From Sordariomycetes sp. S80-01Y (taxonomy: Eukaryota; Ascomycota; Sordariomycetes), in assembly GCA_037042185.1 (NCBI GenBank), contig JAXQJY010000027.1, forward strand, positions 744,001-808,000: a stretch of 64,000 bases of DNA, read 5' to 3'. A program made the position numbers and the translations under genes. The notes below the pieces were generated by a model, which was given only the letters and a program-made list of their open reading frames with translations, was not told the DNA's origin and ran no database searches. Below, piece after piece: positions 1 through 13,777 of the stretch (positions within the stretch are counted from its first letter, which is position 1; every line of letters starts with the position of its first letter).

Positions 1-1043
1 TCGTACATGACCTGGTACTCTGGAAGCTGACCGCCCATCATGGCAGCCATTTTGGGCAGATACTCGTAAACAGAGTCCGCCATGGCGCCTAGCGTGAACG
101 TCCCTCCAGAGTTGAAAATCTTGTCTTTCGCGTTCACGCCAAGAGGCCAGAGGCCAGGGAGCTCAGTCGAGTCCTGCTGTGCGACAAGATTTTCCGTGAT
201 AGCCTGCACCGCATCGAACCACTTCGGATCTCCCGTCAGCTGCGACAGCCTGGTCAGCTCCATACACAGACTGCCGATTTCGGCAATCAGAACACCAGTA
301 TGAGCTTCCTGTTCTGCACCGTCTGCTGCTGCGTGAATGTTCCACCGTGTGATGGGCATGTGGCTTGGAGTGTCAAATGCTTTGAACACCATCTCGCCCA
401 CCTGAACAGCCTTGCGGAGTAGGCGCACGTCGTCGCTCAGCTCGAAGGCAGCCAGGAAACCACCAAGATATCGTATCGTCGTCTCGAAAACGTTGACCTC
501 GCCCAAGTCTGTATGAGTGAAGTCTATCGTATCTACAGCAGCCACGGCGTCGTTAAAATCGTCGCGCATTTCCATAATCCACAGAGTATCGAGAGAATCG
601 ACTAGGGTAGCCGCCCATCCACCGAAGGGGTTACGTGTGCCGCCGGATACGGGCTCAAGCTCATCGGCCATCCATGCGTGCTTTTTGTACGATGACCAGC
701 ATCGTGCGAAGGTGCTCTTAATGGTCTGTTGGCGATGGACGCGCTTAGCCTGTTGCTGCTCGGATTCCACTGGAAACGTCGCCTGAACTTGTGGAAACTG
801 TTTTGGCGGCGAGTCTGGAATAGGCCGAAACGTCGTGACGGGATGGTTGACTTGGACTGTCTTCCAAAGGTATTCGTCATCCTCTGGGATTTTCCATGAT
901 GACTCCGGCAGAGGCCAATTCAAATGCTCGTGGCTGCCAATTGAGAAGTGGCCCGTCGTCGAATGTCTAGCGGACCATAAATACAGCAAGGACAGAATCG
1001 CAATGGCGGCGATAAGTGTGAAACGTCGACTCCTCAGAAACAT
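1..1043 (-). CDS. GH47 class I alpha-1,2-mannosidase, 3' part cut by window start
   Basis: The frame is open from an ATG at 1043 down to position 1, giving about 347 residues of an incomplete protein. Residues 7-24 form a hydrophobic signal anchor, so this should be a type II membrane protein of the ER or Golgi. The GH47 N-terminal half is clear: KKHAWMADEL, FGGWAATLVDSLDTLW, NVFETTIRYLGGFLAAF and ADSVYEYLPKM. GH47 enzymes trim alpha-1,2-linked mannose from N-glycans using calcium and acidic residues. The C-terminal catalytic and calcium-binding part lies outside the window, so activity cannot be judged. The second GH47 gene at 4693-6424 has the same block order. No intron is needed in the visible part. 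The start is chosen because the signal anchor begins directly after it. Confidence 0.93.
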   Translation of the reverse strand, partial: MFLRSRRFTLIAAIAILSLLYLWSARHSTTGHFSIGSHEHLNWPLPESSWKIPEDDEYLWKTVQVNHPVTTFRPIPDSPPKQFPQVQATFPVESEQQQAKRVHRQQTIKSTFARCWSSYKKHAWMADELEPVSGGTRNPFGGWAATLVDSLDTLWIMEMRDDFNDAVAAVDTIDFTHTDLGEVNVFETTIRYLGGFLAAFELSDDVRLLRKAVQVGEMVFKAFDTPSHMPITRWNIHAAADGAEQEAHTGVLIAEIGSLCMELTRLSQLTGDPKWFDAVQAITENLVAQQDSTELPGLWPLGVNAKDKIFNSGGTFTLGAMADSVYEYLPKMAAMMGGQLPEYQVMY

Positions 1044-1906
1044 GGCTGCGACAAGAGTGAGATGTGTTGTTGCGAAGATCAAGAGAATCTACGGTGGCCA
1101 AACCCAGTTTATGTCGTCCAGCCACGTTCGAGGCACGTGGGCAATTATTGCTATCTCATTACGCGCCGGCAATCTACAACCCCTATATTTGGCCCTACGG
1201 ATGATTGCAAGACCAGTCTCAAACCAACATCAACCGCCGACACACAGCTCCGAGATCTCACAGCGCACTGTGCTCTCTGAGTAAGATTTCCGCAAGAACG
1301 CGGTGTTTTTATCGCAAGCTCAATGGCCTCAATTTGCGGGCGACTAGGTTCCAGCCCTTTGTCTCCGAGCACACAGCAGAGAGGCTCTCTGCTGCATTCT
1401 GGGCGGTTCCTCTCCTCTTTGCTCAAGCTTACGTCCTTCTGTTGTTTGCACGGCCGATGATGTGCCCCAAACCTGGCTCCAACATGGCCTGTCAAGTGCG
1501 TGCGTCTTGTCAACGTGACTAGCGTACCTTTATTCCTTTCTGCGTATTTTATCTCTATCACTCTCTATCGCGACCTCGGCTACGATATATTCCTGAAATT
1601 CTCGATTAGCCTTGAGCGTATTAATACCACCCGTACCCTTTGATAAAGCGTCTTTCAGAAGGACACCAGACCCAGTACCGCAAACACGATGCATATCTAG
1701 GTCAGGGAGCAGCCATAAATAGTATTACATTCTCTCTTGCCTCAATCTTATTGACATGGTCTTGCAACGAATATTGCAATCGTTTTGGAGGCTTGTGTCA
1801 ATTTTCGGGCCCGTCAACTGGTACTTCTCTTGCGGAACAGGGCATTCCGTGTTGACGAAATGTTTGAGTAAATGGGAGAGTTCAGTTCCTCTATGTAGCT
1901 TCTCTA
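1044..1906. other. Intergenic: GH47 promoter and 3' flank of protease-like gene
   Basis: This holds the upstream region of the minus-strand GH47 gene and the 3' flank of the next minus-strand gene. Short ORFs here overlap on both strands and show no domain. No repeat or RNA gene was seen. Confidence 0.5.
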
Positions 1907-3717
1907 TTATATCCGCCTGCTGTAGTCGCCAGTGTCCAACTCAACATATCGCTGTCCCTCGCTGCCAGCAACCTCATGAGAGCCGGGCTCCGAGCCCGCA
2001 ACCTCGTGGGCACTCCATTGCAATGTATGATCGTACGGCAGCTTGTATTTGTAGTCGTACTGTGGAGGAGGAGCGTTTGCCTTTGAAGCAATCGTACCTG
2101 CGGTAGTTGCACGCTTCTTTTTCCTCCGGTGGATGATGATGAACGCTACAACGCCAGCAAGAACCAACGCTGCGGCTCCACCGCCAGCGGCACCTCCAAT
2201 GACTGCCGGTGAGATACTCGTCGCACTGCTGTCCTCCTTTGTCTGGTCATGATCGTTTTGTGCATCGTTCGTTGGAGAGGCAGAAGGCGAGGCAGTCGCA
2301 GATGCTGACGGTTGTACCAACCCAGGAACATCACCTCTGCATTTTTTGGCAGCCTCCTCATCGTGTACTGGAACCAGGTCTGTCGAGATCGTCGGGTTGG
2401 CTTGCCATAACGTGAAGGAGTTGGAGTCATGATTGACCATGAGGTAGGCCGCTGTTAGGAAGTATCGCCCTAATGTGGCCGGCTGGTTGCTCAGGGGATT
2501 CATGAGAAACTCGCGTTTGGATTTGTCGACCACTCGCCTTCCTTCACGGTTTATGTCCACAAAGGGCGTCATAAACTGGTCGTTCGGTACCCTGATCTCA
2601 AGGCCTGAGTCGAGAAAGAATGTCATGTCACCGTCGAAGCTAAAGAAACCGTTAGTCGTGGCGTTCCCTCTAACTTCAAGGATTATGACGTACTAATCAT
2701 CTCCGTCGAAGATCTGAGCAGACCAATGCAGTCCATACGAGTCGCCAGTGTGATTGAATCCTGTCAACGCCTCGAATTGATTGAGAAGAGCACCCGGGGC
2801 CTCCATCAGTAATTGCCTTTGTGGGACAATGCAGAACGGAATGGCGGAGTTCACAGGGAAAATGCTCTCATCGCTTCCATCTCGGAAATTGAGCTGGATG
2901 TCACGGACGACAACTTTCATCCCAGTCCAGCACCCCGAGCCGTCAGCGTCGGTATAGTCGAGAGCCTCGGTATAGTTGTCTCCAATGACTTTCGAGGAGT
3001 CGTAACCCCCCATGACCACCGAGCCATCCATAGGGTTATCGATCCACATACGTCCCCAGAATATGGACCACACTCTGGCGCTGATCCTTCCAGCATCTTT
3101 CAATGCGTTGAGGTAAGTGGAGTTTCGGCCCATTCCAAGCGAGTGCAGGAACGTGTAGCCATGGTCCCAACTCTGACGGGGTACAGCAAATGGAAAATTC
3201 TCCAACGACCCTGATGCATTCAAAGATATCTCATCTGTCGCGCCGAGGCTTGTTGCGACGATGTTCCCTATGCCCTTCTCGGACCCTTCGAGGGCAGCCT
3301 CCTCAAGCGCTCCACCCGCTTCAGGGACATCTTTTGCTTTCTCGTAGCTATCGGAATCCGCCGGGTCGTAAAGATTGCCTCGTCGAATTTCGCATATTTT
3401 GCTGTTCCATATTATCGTCTTATCGCAGAAGGCTTGCTGGTCGTAGATGATTGTGTTGTTGAGTTCCCTTTGCAGTCAGTCCAGTGCTCTCCCCTTTCCG
3501 AGGTATGATTTTACACTCACGGCCATGGCAGCATGACAATTCCCTGCTGTGAGGACCCTATGGTGGCGGGTATACCTCTCATGAGCGAGTCTTCCACGTC
3601 TGGCAAGACTTGGACGTCTGTCAGAGCTAGGGATATGGGCTCGAAGTCGCACTCCGACCTGCACAGGGCAAGTGGAAGCACCAGAGCAAATATGACAGTT
3701 GCCTGTGAAATGTACAT
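1907..3717 (-). CDS. Membrane-anchored aspartic-peptidase-like (A1 fold) protein, degenerate active site
   Basis: Exons are 3717-3521, 3467-2694 and 2639-1907 (introns of 53 and 54 nt), 567 residues. The N-terminus is a signal peptide (MYISQATVIFALVLPLALC). Where pepsin-like enzymes carry the first DTG, this protein has an LPWPELNN block followed by IIYDQQAFC. The second lobe keeps FFLDSGLEIRVPNDQF, so at most one catalytic Asp remains. Near the C-terminus a Ser/Pro/Ala-rich linker leads to a membrane helix (GGAAALVLAGVVAFIIIH), then RRKKKR and a cytosolic tail with HEVAGSE repeated twice. Splicing is supported by exact frame joins and a CTAAC branch motif. I infer a plasma-membrane or secretory pseudo-protease, possibly a binding or sensing protein rather than an active peptidase. 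The family match is confident; the function is not known. Confidence 0.85.
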
Positions 3718-4692
3718 TTTTTGCCTAGGATATGCGGTGCAAAACCGCGCGACGATGACCTGGTACGATGTAAATCAGTATCTAACCCATCAGGCAGGGC
3801 TGTTCAGAAGAAGTCTCGCAGGATACGAGAAACAGAGGTCTCTGAGCTGTCTGGATCTGAAATATCTTCTACAGTTCACAAGTGCTTGTTGGTCGCTAGC
3901 TCATTCTATTCTGGGAAGCGGCTACAGTCCCAACCGGCCGATACCAAGAGCTTGTTCTGGGTCTGATTGCCAGTCGTGGACGACGCTCTCGCGCCGCCAA
4001 CGCGGACCTGCAGATGCGGCCCAAAGCTGCATGAATGATTTGAAAAACGGCCCCACGGATGAAAGAAAGGAACTCTGCTTCGTTAATGACAAGGCGTTAG
4101 GCAGACTGACTTAGCCCACTTAAGATTCTACCAACCATCTGGGCGACAAATACGAGGTCATTTTTATATACAGCCATTAACGAACCCGCAGTATTTCGCA
4201 AGGAGCAGCGCAAATATACGATTGAAGAAGATATTTCAGATGGAGATGGAGTATCCTCTAGAAGAAAAGAAGAAGTCCACGATCTCAGGTACACTGCGTA
4301 CGCGCCTACGGCCTACAGTCTGCCGCCTGTGCCAATTTCCAGAGTGTCGGTAACCAATTGAGGGCCACCTTAGCCGCCCGTTGTTAGGCGTCTTTTTGTT
4401 TTGGGACTGGGGCCACTAACACATCATTGGCTGCTTAGGCGCTACAGATTTCCCAGGCCAAGACTTCCGAGGGAGAAGGCGGGATTCGCGATCCAAGTTC
4501 CATTTTCAACTCTTGCTAACCTCATCGTGTCGCCTGCTTACTCGATTGCCAGCGCCAATTGCGACCACCTTCTAACATGTTTATCTGAGAGAGCGATTTA
4601 CCCTCTTGGCGCCATTTCGTGACAGACTCCTCAATGACTTCACAGTCTTGAAGCGCTGTTTTCCAGCTCTCATTCTGGTGCTTTACCCTACA
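3718..4692. other. Divergent promoter region
   Basis: Upstream DNA shared by the protease-like gene (minus, start 3717) and the second GH47 gene (plus, start 4693). Short ORFs in all frames show no recognisable domain. Confidence 0.5.
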
Positions 4693-6424
<1,732 letters not shown>

Positions 6425-7045
6425 ATTCCTCCGGGTATCTGGTTGTATATCTATACAAAGATTAAAACCACACACAGTTGTCATGGACTTAGGGAAAAGG
6501 CAGCCCCTCTTCGGGATCGACTTGCGTGATAATATCTCTCAGAAGTGCCATGTGCAACACCAACAATTCATACAAACTGTGCAGTCCACAAAAAGCTGTG
6601 CCATAGGCAGATCTTTTGAAATATTCAACGCAATGTTAGCGGCCTTTTGCCACGTCATGAATCCAAGTAGTGGTAGAGTCGAAGATTTTGGATCAAACTC
6701 CATGAAAGTCGAACAAAATGCAGTATGGCGATTGCGTTGCGACCCCTCCGAGTAAACAAAGAACAGAAGAAAGAAAGGCAGAAGCAGCCAAAAGGCAATA
6801 CTATCGCGAGACGATCGAGCTGCATCCAAAGAATGAAATACATGGACTCACGCTTTCTCCAGGGTAGGCCAGCATGGCAGCAAGTGCTCACGTGACTCTA
6901 GCGGGGCCTCCACCAAGCTGCAGCTACTCCGAGTCGGACATAGTCGGGAGCCAAAAAAAATCCTCGTCGGCTTCACATTTAAAGACGCAGGTTTGTGTTG
7001 TGTTAAAATTCGCACATCAAGAAAACTGCTACATTAATCGTCACG
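6425..7045. other. Intergenic: 3' flank of GH47 and promoter of adenylosuccinate lyase
   Basis: About 620 bp. An A-rich stretch lies near 6952-6960 and an AT-rich segment directly before the ATG at 7046. Nothing else recognisable. Confidence 0.5.
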
Positions 7046-8931
7046 ATGGCGTCTCCCTACGATACCTACCAGACGTCCCTGACGGGCCGCTACTGCAGCC
7101 CCGAGATGTCCAAGCTTTTCAGCCAGCGCTGTAGACATTCGACATGGCGCAAGTTGTGGCTCGGCCTTGCTGAGAGCGAGAAGGAGCTTGGAATCGACAC
7201 GATCACGTCTGAAGCTCTGGAGCAGATGAAGGCTCACTTGGAGCTGACGGATGAGGACTTTGAGGTCGCTCGTGTTGAGGAGAAGCGCCGCAGGCACGTG
7301 AGTTTGCACTTTTCAGAATTTATGTATCAGATCTCTGACAAAAAATGCAGGACGTCATGGCGGTAAGACCTTCTGGTTTGAACAAATCCCGTCTCCGCTA
7401 ATTGAGTTATTCAGCACGTTCACGCCTTTGGTCAGGTCGCCCCGGCTGCCGCTGGCATTATTCACTACGGCGCGACCAGCTGCTATGTCACTGACAACGC
7501 TGAATTGATCCTCATGAAGGATGCCTTGAATCTCCTGACAAAGAAGCTCGCCAAGGTCATCTCAAACCTGGCGGCCTTTGCCCTGGAATGGAAGTCCGAG
7601 CCTACCCTTGCGTACACTCATCTTCAGGCAGCTCAGCTTATCACCGTGGGCAAGCGAGCGGCTCAGTGGGCCCAAGATCTCATGTTCGATCTCCAGAACA
7701 TCGAGCACGTTCTTCAGGAGCTCAAGTTCCGCGGCGCCCAGGGTACGACCGGCACTCAGGCTTCGGTTCGTCTAAACTTGACCAATTCATGAGTTGGGCT
7801 AACAATTTGGAAATTAGTTCCTAGAGATCTTCCAAGGAAACTCCCAAAAGATCAAGGATCTCAACAGGCTACTCTGCGAGAAGTTCGGCTTCCCGGCCTG
7901 CTACAGCGTTTCCACCCAGACATATAGCCGCAAGGTAGACCAGAACATTGCCAACGCTGTTGCTGGCCTGGGCTCCACGGCGCAAAAGATCACCGGTGAC
8001 ATCCGTCACTTGGCTCATTGGAAAGAGATCGAGGAGCCTTTCGCTGCCTCGCAAATCGGTTCGTCGGCTATGGTAAGTTATACTGTGACATGACCCCTGT
8101 TCCCGATAGTGCGTCGCCACTTCCAATCCCTGCAATCATCGGAGTTATGAGTGAACCGCTTTTCGAATCTTGCTAACGCTCGACCTAGGCATACAAGCGC
8201 AACCCGGTATGGGCCCTCTTCCCAACCTCTAACGTTTCTAACAACTGCAGATGCGCTCTGAGCGTGTGTATTCCCTGGCGCGTGAGCTCATGTCCAAGCC
8301 CGCCACTTTTGCCGCTACTCTGTCGGACCAGTGGGTAAGTATCGTGTCTCTAATGTGACTTGAAGTTCATAGCTTATACATCCCAGTGCGAGAGGACCCT
8401 CGATGACAGCGCGGTCCGCCGCATTGATATCCCCGAGACGTTCCTCCTCGCCGACGCCATTCTGATCGGTCTCGACAACATCACAGATGGTCTGGTCGTG
8501 TACCCTAAGGTCATTGCCAGCCATATCCAGGCAGAACTGCCCTTCATGATCACCGAGGCCATCATCATGAAGTCGGTTGCTGGAGGAGCTTCGCGCCAGG
8601 ATGCTCACGAAGAGATTCGGGTCGCCTCCCACGAAGCTGCGAGCGTCGTGAAGAAGGAGGGCGGACAGAACGATCTTGTTGAGAGGATCAAGAAGAACGA
8701 GTTCTTCAAGCCCATCTGGGGCGAGATCGACGGCATGCTCAAGGCTGAGCTGTAAGTTGCGACCGCACCGACATCTATCCGGGCATAGACTGATCTTTCA
8801 ATCACAGGTACACTGGCCGAAGTGCTGAGATCGTTGAGGAGTACTGCGGTGCCGGAGGGCCTGTCGAGGAGGCGCTCAAGCCGTACGCAGACTACATCAA
8901 GGGCGCAAGCACTGCAGATCTCAACGTTTGA
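7046..8931 (+). CDS. ADE13: Adenylosuccinate lyase
   Basis: Eight exons: 7046-7297, 7351-7362, 7415-7765, 7818-8072, 8189-8206, 8251-8334, 8387-8751 and 8808-8931; 486 residues, close to the known ~480. The enzyme cleaves SAICAR and adenylosuccinate to release fumarate in purine synthesis, as a cytosolic homotetramer. The N-terminal [41 protein letters not shown] and [12 protein letters not shown] blocks are diagnostic. The fumarase/aspartase signature GSSAMAYKRNP (residues about 286-296) is assembled across an intron. Two exons are tiny: exon 2 encodes DVMA and exon 5 encodes AYKRNP. All joins keep frame and restore the conserved sequence. The donor of intron 3 is GTTCGT, weaker than the others. 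Housekeeping gene, high confidence. Confidence 0.96.
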
Positions 8932-9251
8932 TTGAGGCCACAGGGCCTGATCCGCACGTCCGCACTAAAAGTTAAATGATGATCAAATGATGATGAAACT
9001 AGATGCTGTGGCCATTTACAGGGCACTGCTCTACTATGATTACACTGACTTGGCGCCAGACCATCAAAGGAAACCTTTTCCAAGGCCCGGAAATCTCTAA
9101 CGCGACCAATGCTCTATCCTTTTTCAACACCATGCTGACCATTACCCAAGACCCATCCAGGCACACCGCGTGTATCTGAACCCGTAAATGACTGTGTGTA
9201 TCCAAAACATGGCTCCCTTGTGAGAAAAGAAAATCGTCTCTTAAGGGGAGA
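8932..9251. other. Convergent 3' flanks
   Basis: Tail-to-tail spacer between adenylosuccinate lyase (plus) and the GH16 gene (minus). A short repeated ATGATGA run near 8976-8996 is the only simple-sequence feature. Confidence 0.5.
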
Positions 9252-10165
9252 CTACTGGTTGGAAGTGTAGGCGGCGATGTAGCGGACCTCCATCATGCTG
9301 CCAGCGCCTCCGTAGGTGTTGGCGTTGGGCGCACCAGGCTATACAGTGTTAGCACTGCAGTTCACAGCTCGAAGGATTCAGGACTTACCCAGTTACCACC
9401 AACCGAGACATTGAGGATGAAGTACAAAGGCTTCTGTGCAATGGTGGCCCAAACAGCAGCGTTGTTGACCTGCTGGCCAGTGACACGGTGGTATTGCTTG
9501 CCATCCATGTACCAAGTCATGGTCTGCTTGCGGAAGTCGCTGTTGCGGCGGTCGAACTCGATGCGCCAAGTGTGGTACTTGTCGTCGTTGAGGCCGGTGC
9601 CGGCCACCAGACCCTCGGGCTCATTGCAGGCGCCGCCGGGGTACTTGTCGCAGTGAGCGACGCCGAAGACGGTGTTCTGGCCGTTGATGTTCTCGAAGAT
9701 GTCGACCTCGCCGCAGCCGGGCCAGGAAGCACCGCGGCGGAAAGCATCGCCCATCATCCAGAAGGCCGGCCAGATGCCCTGCTTGTTCTTGGCGGCATTT
9801 CCACCGATCCTTATAGAAGCCTCAATGCGGGTGATGCGGCCTGCAACGGGGGTAATGGTGTTCTTGTTCTCGATACGGGCAGAGGTCCAGCCCCGGGGTG
9901 CCGAGGAGTCGCGTCGGGGGATGATCTGCAGCGACCCCGAGCCGCTGTGTCGAATGTTGGCCTTGTTGCTGGTGAAGCGCTGGAACTCGTTGTTGTCGTT
10001 CCCGTCGCCCTTGATCACGCTCCAGCTTGGGTGAGGAAGAGTGTCCGCCTTGCCCATGAAGGAGGCCTCGAAGGACTTGGCGAAGCCGCTGTAAGTCGGG
10101 GCTGTCACAGCCTGGACAGTCGCCACGGCAGACAGCAGAGTAACGAAAGTCTGTGTGAAATACAT
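9252..10165 (-). CDS. Secreted GH16 endo-beta-glucanase-like enzyme
   Basis: Exons are 10165-9389 and 9338-9252, separated by a 50-nt intron with GTAAGT donor and GCTAAC branch; 287 residues. A signal peptide (MYFTQTFVTLLSAVATVQA) starts the protein. The GH16 catalytic signature is GEVDIFEN with E153, D155 and E158 in the E-x-D-x-x-E arrangement, preceded by QGIWPAFWMMG and followed by TWYMDGKQYHRVTG. These enzymes hydrolyse beta-1,3 or mixed beta-1,3/1,4 glucans with a retaining mechanism. Exact substrate cannot be read from the sequence. The second exon supplies the C-terminal strand (MMEVRYIAAYTS) that closes the beta-jelly roll, supporting the splice. An in-frame ATG upstream at 10219 is less likely because it would precede the signal peptide. 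Confidence 0.93.
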
Positions 10166-11184
10166 TGTGGTATACAAAGATTGACTGGCTATTACGAACG
10201 AACAATACAAAGACAACAAAAGAGTGACGGTAGCGAGGGAGTTGTTGACGAAACGAAACGAGCCGAAACGGGCTGGAATGCGGCCCCCTTTTGGTTTTTA
10301 CATTACGAGCAATTCCTGCAAGTCCATGCCGCGTCGGCGCAGCATCTCAGCCTGGACAGCCTCAAGTCAATAGTCCGTGGTCTCGACGTCTCAGCCCGTT
10401 GTCGGTGCGGCTCAACCGACGGCTGGTATTGGACCCGGGCGGCCCATCCTTGTCTTCACGGTGGGCCTCGGTTACCGGATCTGGGAAGTCCTCGCTTTTT
10501 CCAGGGGCAGACCCCTGGCAATCTGGAACGTTCCTAGAATTCCCACCTTAGCCGCCATGTGCTCGATTCGACGAGAGCCTTGATCGCTTAAATCACGTCT
10601 CAGCCCGCGCGTAGAATTAGCTGCGCGGCAGAGCTCGTCCGTAGCTCTTGCAATTTGGTGCCTGCTTGTTCAAGGCGACAGCAATTGAAACGAAAAAGCC
10701 CATGGATCAGCCACCTGCGGCTTTTGCCTTGCAGGTCAATGGCGACGTTGCATTACGGGCAGAAGGTGCTTATCCATCCTATCGCGTAACCTCCTTGCAC
10801 CGGATTTGTCGCGGCAATGCAACCGAATGCTTCTGTGGGTGTGCTGACCCGTCCGCCTTGCACGTGCGAACCAAGCCGTTGCATATATCAGACTTTGCCC
10901 ATGGGGAAATCGGGAGCAGAGAAGAGCTTGGAATATGGCGGAACTTTGAAGTGCATTTTCAGACCAATGACACTATGATCTTTCGCTGGCAAGTGCGCCA
11001 GTTGGTGAAAGATGGTGTGGTGGTGGCCGTTGGACAGTGGGTGTACTGGCCAAACTGAAAAGGACCTATGAGTGATATGACGGTAGTATATCCGACAATT
11101 CTTGTCTACCCATCTTCTAGTTTCGAAAAGCCAAGCAATTTCAACCTGCGAAATACGAACTGTACGACCAATGCTCACCAAAAT
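10166..11184. other. Divergent promoter region, no supported gene
   Basis: Upstream of the GH16 gene (minus) and of the Helo-like gene (plus). A 136-codon plus-strand ORF at 10648-11058 has no signal peptide or domain I can recognise and is not called. Confidence 0.45.
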
Positions 11185-12700
11185 ATGGATCCCGCTAGTT
11201 TGGTTATCGGCCTCGTAGGCCTGAGCCCTCTGGCATCGGAGTTTGACGAATTGTCACGATTTCTTTTCAAAGTAGCTCGAGATAAGGGAGAGATCCGCGA
11301 AGAAATTGAAACGTTCGCCTTGATCATAAAGGTAACAGGGGACTCGCTCTTCGTCACCTCGAAGAAGCTGGAAAGGCTGCCTCCATCCGTGCGATCCTCG
11401 GATACGTGCCAGTATCTGGAGAAACACAGAACGCTGCAAGACGTAAACAAGGCAATCAGAAAAATGAGAAAAACCGTCGCCGCGATATTCCCCAAGCTGG
11501 ATGGTATGACGAAGAAGATGGGCTTCCGATCAAAGTTCCGATGGGTCGCCAAACAAAAACACCGGCTAGCCGAACTCACGCAAAACATTGTTCCCCTTCA
11601 GTTGGGCTTTGGGCTCATCGTGGATGTAATCGGACTGGAACGCGACCACTCTGACAAGGCTTGTACAAATGACCCTGTTTTTCTCCGTCGATTGGACGAG
11701 CACATGTTAGTCCACCCTGTAGCTAAATTTCAGCCATTTACTGAACACTACCAGGGAGAACCTCAACTTGAGACTTGAAGTGATGGAAGAGCAATTGACC
11801 GCCTTGAAAGACTCGCAGGGCTCCCAAAACTCAGATAACGCCAAAACTAGGATTTTTCTGAGTCGGTCATCAATCAGGTCATTGGTGAAGCTCTCCTCGT
11901 CAATGCGAGTTGATGGACGAGTTCCTGAGACATTTGCGGGTCCCTCGAATGGAACAGATCCAAGAACAACACCAAGTCTGACGTGGAGCTCTACTCGAGC
12001 TGACTCGAGCATGTCGAACGGAAATTTCGAACAAGACCATCCAAGAAGCAGAGAGACCAAGACCCGCCGGTCCAGGATCGTAGCAAGATCGACGATGGCA
12101 CGCGACCTTCAGAGACAACAGACGGAGAGAAGAGGCCGCTCAAGCTCTGTGAGCATGCGTACAGCTAGTAACGACTCCGGGCCGAGATCAAGTGCAGGAC
12201 GGCGGTTTCCCAGCACATCACCCAGTCCGAACCGACTCAACGGCAGACAGGACGTGGCATTAAGAAAGGCTAACGATCAAGAGGAGGTGTCTGATATCCC
12301 AAGAATCATAATAGACGTCAACGATGGAATTCCGACATGTTCTACTGGTCAGATAAGGCCTCTAAATCTGGTGTTGCGCTTTCCATCAGCAGCACCAGAG
12401 GCGGTTTCAGTCTCCGCAACGCTTTGCTCAACTCTTCTCTATGATTACATGTCATCTGGAATGGCTCGGAGTTACAACGTTGACATTTTGCCAGTGGATG
12501 AGAGTGTTCTAGTGGAGTACAAGATCGAACCGGGCCTCAGGACCGAAGTCACAGGCCTGACGGAGCCTATCTACGTCGGCCTATATGGAGCACATGCTGT
12601 CCAGTTTGTTGTTTTCAACAGTTCTCGGCATTATTTGGCAGTGGGGTCGTCGACCGCGAGTCGACAAAAGCAGTGGCACGGAACGTTGGACTCGGAGTGA
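11185..12700 (+). CDS. Protein with fungal Helo-like/STAND N-terminal domain, no NTPase domain
   Basis: Exons are 11185-11705 and 11755-12700 (49-nt intron), 488 residues. The start MDPASLVIGLVGLSPLASEF is the typical opening of the fungal Helo-like/STAND N-terminal helical bundle, which runs to about residue 170 and is rich in Lys and Arg (AIRKMRKTVAAIFPKLDGM). Such domains are usually the effector or sensor end of NLR-like proteins in heterokaryon incompatibility. Here no NACHT or NB-ARC P-loop follows. A Ser/Arg-rich low-complexity middle (about 190-330) leads to a C-terminal globular region with no family I recognise (LNLVLRFPSAAPEAVSVSAT; YVGLYGAHAVQFVVF). An upstream in-frame ATG at 11068 is possible but adds sequence with no domain. 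Function unknown. Confidence 0.7.
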
Positions 12701-13777
12701 GCAGATGCAATCATGCTCAGTCCCCAAGTCTGCCCACAGCTTCCATGATAAGATGACGCCCAGATCCGGGATGTACACGAACGATTTCCCGCAAAATGGT
12801 AAGCACTTGTTCTTTTCTGCATGATGCGCCCTTGTCATCTTGACACTGATATGTTACAGATAATCAGACTCAGCATCCTCTATTAAGTAAAGAAACTTTT
12901 TCGGCGAAAGATCCAGCAATACTACACCGATAAGAAAAACGGGCAGTCTTCTGTCTCGACAAGTCTCTTCGATGTGTGCGGCCGGGGCTTGCGGACGGCC
13001 GCCGTGATAGCGGCTACGAATGGAGGTGTACCAACATTGCAACCCTAGCATAGCGTTTCTGTACGAGACATAGTATCTTGGAAACTACACGTCTCTCGTG
13101 AGCTGAAAATGAAGAGATGAATCCTCGCTCAAGTTGGGAAAAGATCAAGCGGCGTCGATAGACGTACAAAGGAGTGAAGAACTAGGATTGGGTAAATACC
13201 ATAACTTATCTCGCACATAAGTTTAGGTCAGATAGCAATGGCATGAAGTTGGATCTTTCAAAAGACCTTTTATCTCAGGATCAGGATGCTTCCACGTATG
13301 TACCTATGCCTCCCTTCCTCAACAATCCTCGAAAGGGGGTCTACCTCGAGATCTGCCGCATCTTCCCAGTGCTATTCAGCCTCAGGCTCCTTTATGCTGA
13401 AAGTCCTCGCCGCAGCCTTTTCAGCCGATGCCTCACTCAATGACACACTTTCCATATCTATCTTCAAGGCATTGGCTTGCCACGTCGCAGCCGTTGCCTT
13501 CTTCAACGGGACCGTAGCTTTTCACATCCATCGTCTAACCGTAGAATCCACACACAAAGAGACATCAACCCACAAAAAAAGGCACGACCTAGGAACTGCA
13601 TATACAGTAGCCATTGCAATAGTGGAGATGTGTAATCTACTCAGTATGAGAGTCGAGTAGTCCAGGCGTGCCAGCCGTACCATCCTAACATCCTCCGCCA
13701 AACACCCCTGCAGCCCCCTCCCAAACCAGAGACGATGCACACGCCCACAAACATCTCCCCATCCCATCCATCACTTC
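12701..13777. other. Intergenic, no supported gene
   Basis: Convergent flanks of the Helo-like gene (plus) and the PhyH gene (minus). ORFs at 13243-13660 overlap in two frames without a domain. Confidence 0.5.

Noticed and set aside
9488-10537. 349-codon plus-strand ORF opposite the GH16 gene
   Set aside because: It is the antisense shadow of a G+C-rich coding exon; no start context, domain or splice pattern, while the minus frame encodes an intact GH16 enzyme.
10648-11058. 136-codon plus-strand ORF
   Set aside because: No recognisable domain, signal or splice partners; probably promoter DNA of the following gene.
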